A stretch of 5,073 nucleotides of DNA from Chitinophaga pinensis (GTDB taxonomy: Bacteria; Planctomycetota; Phycisphaerae; Phycisphaerales; SM1A02). The stretch lies in NCBI GenBank assembly GCA_943329105.2, contig CALQCP020000188.1, positions 1 to 5,073 on the forward strand, read 5' to 3'. Below are positions 1 through 5,073 of the stretch, piece after piece; the stretch's first letter is position 1; every line of letters starts with the position of its first letter. The position numbers and the translations under genes were made by a program. Below the pieces are notes generated by a model that worked only from the letters and a program-made list of their open reading frames with translations, was not told the origin of the DNA and searched no databases.

Positions 1-266
1 CCCCCGCGCAAGAATTCGAACTCTCCGTCCTCCAAGACGCGCTGCGGATGTTCCGAAAGCGCGTCAAACTTTCACAGCTCGATGCGGATTCCAAACTCGG
101 CGTCGGCCCGATGAGCGGAACTGGTCAGCACCGCATTCAAGCAATGCTGCCGCCGCGCGACTATCCGTGGGGCGTATGGGAAGCGCTCGTCAAAGCCGGA
201 AAGCTCCGTCGCGATGCGGACGGCTTCTATTCGATCGTCGAACAGCCCGGCGGCGCGCACTGGTGA
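1..266 (+). CDS. 3' end of an unrecognised protein gene, truncated at the window edge
   Basis: The reading frame is open from base 3 to the TGA at 264-266, giving about 87 residues. An ATG at 48 would allow a 72-residue protein. However, no Shine-Dalgarno sequence precedes it (the bases just upstream read gcgctgcgg), and the 15 codons before it are plausible coding sequence (PAQEFELSVLQDALR). I therefore read this as the C-terminus of a longer gene. The visible part looks helical and basic, with a tryptophan-containing segment PRDYPWGVWEALVKAGKL followed by RRDADGFYSIVE, which could be the end of a small winged-helix-like or helical domain. I recognise no family and assign no function. It converges on the methyltransferase gene with only 6 bases between the two stop codons, so it is not part of the minus-strand operon. 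Codon use looks similar to its neighbours. Confidence is good that it is coding, low on everything else. Confidence 0.6.
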   Translation, partial: PAQEFELSVLQDALRMFRKRVKLSQLDADSKLGVGPMSGTGQHRIQAMLPPRDYPWGVWEALVKAGKLRRDADGFYSIVEQPGGAHW

Positions 267-272
267 GATAAA

Positions 273-1013
273 TTAGTCCCGTTCCTCCCGGACCATTTTG
301 TGGGCGACGAGGACGCCGGCGAATGGGGCGAAGCCGTCGTCGTAGGGGCTTGGGCGGATTTCTGCGTGGAATCCAAGGGCTTCTAGGTGCGCCATCGCTG
401 CCGCCATGTACGGATGCTGGCGTGGCGGCATCTGCATCGCGTGAGTCGGTGCCATGCGAATCTCGCCGCGCGTGACCCGCGCGAGTTCAGTGATGGCTTG
501 CAAATGGAACGGCAGATCAAATCGGTCGTCCTCTAAGAGTCCGCCGTTGGCGATTCCTGAGTAGCAGAACAGAAAATTGGACGAAAGCACTACGTCGAAC
601 GCGCCATCCGGAAATGGCAAGGTTGGAAGCGCAGCATGGATATAGCGCGTTCCTCGACCATTTCGGTAGTCCGCAATGAACTGATCAAGCGCGTCAAACT
701 TGTCCTTTCGGAACTTCACCGGATCGCGGAACGTCAGCGAGTCAGTCACGAGCGCGAGCCGCGCAAAGAGATCGTTGATGTTCTCAGTGGCACGCGCGAG
801 CAATTCGTCTGGCGCAAATTCAAAGAGTGGGTCGCAACCCACAACATTCAGACCAGTTGCACACGCGTTGGCAACAAATGCCGCCGGGCCACACGGGCAA
901 TCGAGGATCGCGCGGCCGCGCAGAGCAGCCTCGTCAAGCGCAAACATTTGCAAGTATTCGCTGTAAGTCCGACCAAAGAATGCCACTTCGGGGACCGAGA
1001 ATTCCGTGCTCAC
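273..1013 (-). CDS. class I SAM-dependent methyltransferase, substrate unknown
   Basis: A protein of 246 residues, likely cytosolic, that should transfer a methyl group from S-adenosylmethionine to an unknown acceptor. Seen in the sequence: a family-like N-terminus, FFGRTYSEYLQMFALD (about 12-27); glycine-rich motif I, ILDCPCGPAAF (36-46); an acidic residue ending strand 2, VGCDP (58-62, D61), expected to bind the ribose hydroxyls; and the strand-4 region LPFPDGAFDVVLSSNFLF (132-149). No signal peptide or membrane helix is visible. Known: proteins with DCP-x-GP in motif I and FLF-x-YS after strand 4 form a recognisable group of about 240 residues, so this one looks full length. The start is GTG at 1011-1013, overlapping the DUF1501 stop codon by 4 bases (GTGA). 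The next methionine is residue 23, inside the conserved N-terminal block, so the GTG is preferred. It is the last gene of the cluster. No terminator hairpin is visible after its TAA. The class is well supported; the substrate (small molecule or protein) cannot be told. Confidence 0.87.
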   Translation of the reverse strand: MSTEFSVPEVAFFGRTYSEYLQMFALDEAALRGRAILDCPCGPAAFVANACATGLNVVGCDPLFEFAPDELLARATENINDLFARLALVTDSLTFRDPVKFRKDKFDALDQFIADYRNGRGTRYIHAALPTLPFPDGAFDVVLSSNFLFCYSGIANGGLLEDDRFDLPFHLQAITELARVTRGEIRMAPTHAMQMPPRQHPYMAAAMAHLEALGFHAEIRPSPYDDGFAPFAGVLVAHKMVREERD

Positions 1014-2302
1014 ACGCGCACCAATCCGGGCGCGGCGTACTCACCGCCGAGTACGGACTGTGTGTCGGCTTTCATCCACTTTCCAAGCACTTCTTGATAC
1101 ACGCCGCGGAAATCAGTCGTGAACTTGAGATCGCCGCCATCAAGATCCGTGAGGCTCGGATATTTCCCCTGCAGTCCAGGCTGTACGCCCGGGCCAATCA
1201 GGAACATCGGGCCGGCTGTGCCGTGATCGGTTCCATTGCTCGCGTTCTGGCGCACGCGCCGTCCAAATTCGCTGAAGCACATCGTCAGCACGCGACCGTC
1301 ATTTCCTTGCGCTGCCAAATCCTTCTGGAATGCTAAGACCGCGTCGCCCAACTGTCGCATCAGATTTGCATGGCCGCCTGGCTGATTGGCGTGGGTATCA
1401 AATCCACCCATACTCACGTAGTAGACGCGCGTCTTCATGCCATCACGAATCATCGCCGCAACAGTTTGCAACTGCTTGGCAAGCGCACTCCCCGGATACG
1501 CCACTAGCGGCTTCTTACTCACTGCCGCGCGAATGCGGTCACTCGTCAACTGCGCATCAAGCGCGGTGCGCATCAAGAAGCTCTCCTGCGAACCAGCCTC
1601 CACACCAGGCAAGGAGCCAGCGCGAACCATCGCTTGATACTCCTTGTCCATTGCGCCGTTCTTGTCGGCCCCAAGCCAGCGGAACAGGTCCGCGCTTTCG
1701 AATGCGATCGGTGTACTTCTTGCGCCGGTCATCGCAAGCGGCGCAGTTCTTCCAACCGCCACTGCCATGTCTGCTGCCGGATTTCCGTTGCACGATGCAT
1801 CAACGTACCGCCCAAGCCAGCCAGTTCCCTTGCCCTCGGGGCGACCGCTCTGCCAGATATCCATGCTCGCAAAGTGGCTGCGATTGGGATTCGGGTAACC
1901 AACACCGGCCACCACGCACAGCGATCCAGCGTCATGCAGCTCTTTAAATCCAGTGAGGTTTGGGTGCAGCCCGATACCGTTCGCTTGGTCCAGTTGCAAC
2001 GCAGCGCCGCCGTTCTTGGGCTTACCTGGCTCGCCGATGCCGATCCCCGGTCGTGCGTTGTGATACTCCGATTGCCCGTACGGGATCACCGTGTTCAGAC
2101 CATCGTTACCACCCGACAATTGCACCACCACCATGATGCGCTCATCCGGCACACCCGGGCGTGATCCCAGCATGCTGCCATCCGGCGCCAGCATGCCAAA
2201 CGCGCTCTGCTGAATGAAGTGCGGCAGCGTTGCCGCGAACGACGCCAACAGGGCGCCCTGACGAATGAAGACTCGACGGCTGTATGCATTGATGTCAGTC
2301 AT
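1010..2302 (-). CDS. DUF1501 family protein, Tat-exported, alkaline phosphatase/sulfatase-like fold
   Basis: A protein of 430 residues, close to the usual size for the DUF1501 family (PF07394). The N-terminus carries a twin-arginine signal, SRRVFIR (8-14), then a hydrophobic stretch to about residue 31 and a possible signal peptidase site near QSAFG (32-36). This predicts export of the folded protein by the Tat pathway. Family blocks follow in the expected order: VVVQLSGGNDGLNTVIPY (58-75), SHFASMDIWQSG (142-153), MGGFDTHANQ (298-307) and FSEFGRRVRQNASNGTDHG (343-361). Known: the family is placed with alkaline phosphatase-like hydrolases, but its activity is unproven. The Asp/His pairs D302/H304 and D359/H360 could be metal ligands, which is inference. 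The ATG start at 2300-2302 overlaps the DUF1800 stop codon (ATGA), so translation is probably coupled. This is the standard partner of DUF1800. No truncation or frameshift is seen. Confidence 0.93.
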   Translation of the reverse strand: MTDINAYSRRVFIRQGALLASFAATLPHFIQQSAFGMLAPDGSMLGSRPGVPDERIMVVVQLSGGNDGLNTVIPYGQSEYHNARPGIGIGEPGKPKNGGAALQLDQANGIGLHPNLTGFKELHDAGSLCVVAGVGYPNPNRSHFASMDIWQSGRPEGKGTGWLGRYVDASCNGNPAADMAVAVGRTAPLAMTGARSTPIAFESADLFRWLGADKNGAMDKEYQAMVRAGSLPGVEAGSQESFLMRTALDAQLTSDRIRAAVSKKPLVAYPGSALAKQLQTVAAMIRDGMKTRVYYVSMGGFDTHANQPGGHANLMRQLGDAVLAFQKDLAAQGNDGRVLTMCFSEFGRRVRQNASNGTDHGTAGPMFLIGPGVQPGLQGKYPSLTDLDGGDLKFTTDFRGVYQEVLGKWMKADTQSVLGGEYAAPGLVRV

Positions 2303-3834
2303 GCCAGTTGATACTCCGGGAGCGCGGTGATGAGTGCGATGGCCGCAACGGCACGACTGTGTTCCGCGGCGCGTGCCTGCGCCGGTGATTCAAGGAACGA
2401 TACGAGCGCCGCCCGGCGTTCGGGGTGCGGCGGGGCGGCAAGGCTGACGGAAATCAAACGATCGACCATGGCATCCGACGTGGTGATTCCCGCGAGCAGC
2501 GGCGCGGGGTCGAAACGCGTCTCATCGTTCTCCCAGTCATAGACGTCCGGCCGCTTGCCAGTCAGCAAGTAAATCGCCACATTCTGCCTGACAAACAGGG
2601 TGCTGGTATTGATCCATGTGCGCCCGCCATCCCAGCCTTTCACGTTCGGTGGCTGGAATAGATCTTGTCCCATGAGGTCGCACGCGCCGGCCAGCGCGCT
2701 CAGTTGTCGGGGCGGAGTGCCGTACTGCCGAATCGTTTGCACAATGAGTTGTGCGGGGCTCTTGATTGTTGCTGCGCGATTCGACACATGATAAAAGTGT
2801 GCGCTACTGAACAGTTTGGTCAACACTGGCTTGATCTCATACTGCTGCGTGCGCAATTCAGTGGCAAGCGCCTTGATGAAGGTGCTGCGAGCGTCGCGCT
2901 GTTCAGCAGAGATGTCCGCACCCGGCGTGTCGTTGACAAAGAATCGGTAAAGCTTGGCGGCAATGAACTCACTGCATTCAGGCTTGGCAAGCGCCAAGCG
3001 CGCGAACTCATCGCCAGTCCAGTTGCCTTGTTTGCCAAAGATGGTCTTTGCACCGCGGTCGTGGTTGCCGTCACGGAACTCAAACTCATCGTCTGCAAAC
3101 GTGTAGCCAGTGAGTGCACGCGCTCCCGCTTTGATGTCTGCTTCCGTGTAGCCGCTGCCTTCGCCGAGAATGAATAACTCTAGCAGCTCTCGCGCGAGAT
3201 TTTCGTTCGGTTGTCCCTTGCGACTCTTGTCGTTGTCAAGGTATTTGATCATCGCTGGGTCGCGAATCACGTTCAGCACCAGCATTCCGAAGTTACCTGT
3301 TGCATACGTGCGGAACAGTTGATTCTGCTGGAACATATGCCAGCTATCTTCGATGGTGCGCGCGCCGGTCGCAAAGTGGCCGTGCCAGAAGAGCGTCATC
3401 TTCTCTTCCAGCGGTCGCGCGGATTCAATCATGCGTGCAATCCACCACTTCTTCAGCTCAATGAGTTGACGACGATCGTTGGCCTTCGCCTGATTTTCCT
3501 TGCGCTCCAAGCGCTCCACTGCAGATTCGTCGCGAGCGCGGCGCGCCGCGTTCAGTTGCTCGCGCTCCTCGCGCGTGAGTGGTGGCATCACATCACGATC
3601 GAAGTCATCGGTTGAAACAGATTTGTCGGGTTGTGACTCAAAGTCCACTAAGAGCGCAACGGATCGATCAAGTCCTTGTGCGGCGAGGACATCAATCTGC
3701 GTTGGCGTTCCGCCAAACCCCGCGCGACTCAGTAGGTGACGCGCGGCCGCTGTGTCAAAGGGCTGAACCCGGGTATCAACAGGTCTGAGGTCGGTGGCGA
3801 TGGGCGGGGGCGTTGGCATGGCGTGCATGGTCAA
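2299..3834 (-). CDS. DUF1800 family protein, partner of the adjacent DUF1501 protein
   Basis: A protein of 511 residues matching the DUF1800 family (PF08811) over its whole length. Landmarks in order: HLLSRAGFGGTP (33-44); WWIARMIESARPLEEKMTLF (130-149) leading into WHGHFAT (150-156); MIKYLDNDKSRKGQ (195-208); ENLARELLELFILGEG (211-226); IKAGARALTGYTF (234-246); AAKLYRFFVND (292-302); IKSPAQLI (357-364); and QPPNVKGWDGGRTWINTSTL (394-413). A charged, Glu/Arg/Lys-rich and probably helical stretch occupies about 87-128. The function is unknown; the family is usually encoded next to DUF1501. No signal peptide is visible although the partner is Tat-exported. The longest start is TTG at 3832-3834, overlapping the upstream stop codon (TTGA). 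ATG codons at residues 3 (3826-3828) and 6 are realistic alternatives, and no Shine-Dalgarno sequence decides between them. The end overlaps the DUF1501 start by 4 bases. The gene looks intact. Confidence 0.93.
   Translation of the reverse strand: MTMHAMPTPPPIATDLRPVDTRVQPFDTAAARHLLSRAGFGGTPTQIDVLAAQGLDRSVALLVDFESQPDKSVSTDDFDRDVMPPLTREEREQLNAARRARDESAVERLERKENQAKANDRRQLIELKKWWIARMIESARPLEEKMTLFWHGHFATGARTIEDSWHMFQQNQLFRTYATGNFGMLVLNVIRDPAMIKYLDNDKSRKGQPNENLARELLELFILGEGSGYTEADIKAGARALTGYTFADDEFEFRDGNHDRGAKTIFGKQGNWTGDEFARLALAKPECSEFIAAKLYRFFVNDTPGADISAEQRDARSTFIKALATELRTQQYEIKPVLTKLFSSAHFYHVSNRAATIKSPAQLIVQTIRQYGTPPRQLSALAGACDLMGQDLFQPPNVKGWDGGRTWINTSTLFVRQNVAIYLLTGKRPDVYDWENDETRFDPAPLLAGITTSDAMVDRLISVSLAAPPHPERRAALVSFLESPAQARAAEHSRAVAAIALITALPEYQLA
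2314..2317 (-). promoter_or_regulatory. candidate ribosome binding site for the DUF1501 gene
   Basis: The minus strand reads GGAG, with 11 bases between it and the ATG at 2300-2302. It lies inside the last codons of the DUF1800 gene. The spacing is longer than the usual 5-9 bases, so it is at best a moderate site, and coupling through the ATGA overlap may matter more. It is the best Shine-Dalgarno-like match ahead of any of the four minus-strand genes. Confidence 0.3.
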
Positions 3835-5024
3835 CGATGGAGCACGGGCCTTGATTGCCGACCAATGTTCCAGGCAGCCACTTGCGCCAGAAAGAATGGC
3901 ACCGGCATCAGATACGTCATGAAGTCGAACGCACCCAAGAGGTAGCAGGGCAGGCCGATGAGCAGGATTCCGGCGATGAGGGCGCGAGGGGCACCGCGGG
4001 GTTCAAGCAAGAACAGAACCGGGAAAAGCAGTCCATACGCCCCTAAGAATGCCAAATATGCCGGCTCCCCTGGAAGAAGCATGTTGCCGACATGGCCGTA
4101 CAGGAGCGGGTGTCCCGGCTCAAGGGCGGGGCCGAGGGTGAAGATGAAGGCCGGCGTAGCAAGCAACACCGCGACTGCGGTCAGGCCGCCGGCGGCCGCT
4201 GTTGGAATTCGAATTCCGGCGGGGGCAGTGATCAGTTCGCGAAGGTGCACGGCGATGGTGAAGGCGAGCTGTACGCCCCACAGCACAAGCAGTGCCGGAC
4301 CGATGCGCGGCGCGCCGGTACTTGGGTCATAGAAACTAGCAATGAGTAGCAGCATCGCCGCAAAAGTCAGCCCAAATGTGGCGAACGCAATGCGCGGACT
4401 CGGCGCTTGTTGCGCGGCGCGGTGAAAGGTGAGATCAAAGTATGGCGTCAGAAAGAAGCCCGCGCACAGCGTCGGAAACGCGAATGCCAGCGGAAGTGAT
4501 TCGATCATTGGTGTGATCGGCACGCGCTCATTGATCGGCGTGAGGTCGACCCCGCCTGGTAGTAGAACAACGAGCGCCGAGAGCAGTGTGACGGCGGTGC
4601 CGGCGGTACGCCAGAATGCGTTACCGCGCAGTGCCAGTAGTAGACCAACGATGATGAATGCAATCGGGGCGCCCGTAGCAGCGATGGTGTTGAGCGCACC
4701 GGGCGCGAGCGTCTCGGAGGAGATGTTCGGGCCAATCAAGAAACACTGCGCAGCCCATCCAGCGAAGTAGCACTGATAAGCCACGGTGACGGCACTAAAC
4801 AGCGCGCACATCCAGCCCAATCGAGCAGCCAGCGCGCGCGAACGTTGTCCATCCAGGACGAAGCCGAACGCGGCGCAGCCAAGAACATTGGGTACAAAGA
4901 ACGCCCAGAATCCCGGCCAACCCCAGAGGCGGAGCATCAGGAAGGGCAGGTACATACCGATGCACCACGTCCAACTTGACGTGCAGAACAGACCCCATTG
5001 GATGCTCTCAAGAGTGCGTCTCAC
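3831..5024 (-). CDS. polytopic integral membrane protein, possibly transporter-like
   Basis: A protein of 397 residues, mostly hydrophobic, with about 11-12 predicted membrane helices at roughly 10-31, 36-57, 65-90, 112-132, 138-157, 175-196, 212-232, 240-262, 273-298, 320-341, 347-365 and 366-385. There is no cleavable signal peptide, so it should sit in the cytoplasmic membrane. Notable segments are SSWTWCIGMYLPFLM (16-30), FVPNVLGCAAFGF (43-55) and GFFLTPYFDLTFHRA (189-203). The last has the G-[FY]-F-x-x-P spacing seen in helix 6 of sodium/solute symporters, and it falls after five helices as in a LeuT-type fold. This similarity is from memory and is inference; no substrate can be named. 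At 397 residues it is shorter than most such transporters. The start is GTG at 5022-5024, with an in-frame TAG about 15 bases upstream, so no longer start is available except CTA. It is the first complete gene of the cluster and its TGA overlaps the start of the DUF1800 gene. Confidence 0.82.
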   Translation of the reverse strand: MRRTLESIQWGLFCTSSWTWCIGMYLPFLMLRLWGWPGFWAFFVPNVLGCAAFGFVLDGQRSRALAARLGWMCALFSAVTVAYQCYFAGWAAQCFLIGPNISSETLAPGALNTIAATGAPIAFIIVGLLLALRGNAFWRTAGTAVTLLSALVVLLPGGVDLTPINERVPITPMIESLPLAFAFPTLCAGFFLTPYFDLTFHRAAQQAPSPRIAFATFGLTFAAMLLLIASFYDPSTGAPRIGPALLVLWGVQLAFTIAVHLRELITAPAGIRIPTAAAGGLTAVAVLLATPAFIFTLGPALEPGHPLLYGHVGNMLLPGEPAYLAFLGAYGLLFPVLFLLEPRGAPRALIAGILLIGLPCYLLGAFDFMTYLMPVPFFLAQVAAWNIGRQSRPVLHR

Positions 5025-5051
5025 CCACGGAGTGTATAGCTAGCAATAGAT
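5025..5051 (-). promoter_or_regulatory. AT-rich intergenic gap ahead of the membrane protein gene, possible weak promoter or operator
   Basis: This is the only gap of any size in the minus-strand cluster, and its upstream half is clearly more AT-rich than the flanking DNA. The minus strand holds TATACA (5033-5038), a 4-of-6 match to a sigma-70 -10 box, but nothing resembling TTGACA sits 16-18 bases upstream. A near-palindrome around GCTAGC spans 5035-5048, with TAT/ATA outer arms and one mismatched pair. No Shine-Dalgarno sequence precedes the GTG. Transcription may equally read through from an upstream gene. Confidence 0.2.
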
Positions 5052-5073
5052 TTATTTCTTGCGGCGCTCGAGC
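5052..5073 (-). CDS. possible last codons of an upstream minus-strand gene
   Basis: On the minus strand, the frame entering at base 5072 reads L-E-R-R-K-K followed by a TAA stop at 5052-5054. A short basic tail is a common way for a bacterial protein to end, and the 27-base distance to the next GTG would fit a gene continuing the same operon. Only six codons are visible, so this is a suggestion from position and composition, with no family evidence. Confidence 0.25.

Noticed and set aside
276..300. GTCC/GGAC stem followed by CATTTTG as a terminator for the plus-strand gene
   Set aside because: Only four base pairs with a ten-base loop and a T-run of four; too weak, and it lies within the methyltransferase coding sequence.
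57..701. 15-base direct repeat AAGCGCGTCAAACTT at 57-71 and 687-701
   Set aside because: The two copies fall in unrelated genes on opposite coding strands and in different frames, with no similar flanks. It is probably coincidence in GC-rich coding DNA.
636..2164. Long plus-strand open frames opposite the methyltransferase and DUF1501 genes (up to about 205 codons)
   Set aside because: Their products are rich in Arg, Ser, Cys and His and lack family motifs, and the minus-strand genes have clear conserved domains. They are antisense shadows of GC-rich coding DNA.
2982..2999. Hairpin with a 7-base stem (GCTTGGC/GCCAAGC) and a 4-base loop
   Set aside because: It sits within the DUF1800 coding region (A-L-A-K-P codons) and no T-run follows, so it is not a terminator.
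2665..3177. Plus-strand open frame of 170 codons opposite the DUF1800 gene
   Set aside because: It has no recognisable motif and lies entirely opposite conserved DUF1800 blocks; it is a shadow frame.
4204..4217. Perfect 14-base palindrome GGAATTCGAATTCC
   Set aside because: It lies inside the membrane protein gene and is fully explained by codons for G-I-R-I-P. There is no flanking symmetry and no reason to see an operator there.

Overview
The window is a GC-rich, densely coded bacterial stretch. It is dominated by one minus-strand gene cluster that covers almost everything from base 273 to the right edge. Read in transcription order (right to left) it holds: the possible last codons of an upstream gene (5052-5073); a polytopic membrane protein of 397 residues (3831-5024); a DUF1800 protein of 511 residues (2299-3834); a Tat-exported DUF1501 protein of 430 residues (1010-2302); and a class I SAM-dependent methyltransferase of 246 residues (273-1013). 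On the plus strand, converging on this cluster, lies the 3' end of an unrecognised gene (1-266) that runs in from the left.

The four minus-strand genes are joined by three 4-base overlaps of the form NTGA: TTGA at 3831-3834, ATGA at 2299-2302 and GTGA at 1010-1013. They are therefore very probably one translationally coupled transcription unit. Three of the four likely start codons are not ATG (GTG, TTG, ATG, GTG), and Shine-Dalgarno sequences are weak or absent.

The core is the DUF1800/DUF1501 pair, a widely conserved but functionally obscure couple found in Planctomycetota, Proteobacteria, Verrucomicrobia and others. DUF1501 belongs to the alkaline phosphatase/sulfatase-like fold and here carries a clear twin-arginine signal. 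The DUF1800 protein has no signal of its own. The first gene encodes a membrane protein whose sixth predicted helix resembles the sodium/solute symporter pattern. The last encodes a methyltransferase with an intact AdoMet-binding motif. How these products act together is not known; a cell-envelope or secreted-protein role is an inference.

The pair, the style of the membrane protein and the scarcity of Shine-Dalgarno sequences suggest a planctomycete-like bacterium (possibly Phycisphaerae), but this is a low-confidence guess. I saw no RNA gene, mobile element, CRISPR array, integrase or prophage signal. The only non-coding DNA is a 6-base gap at 267-272 and an AT-rich gap of about 27 bases at 5025-5051.
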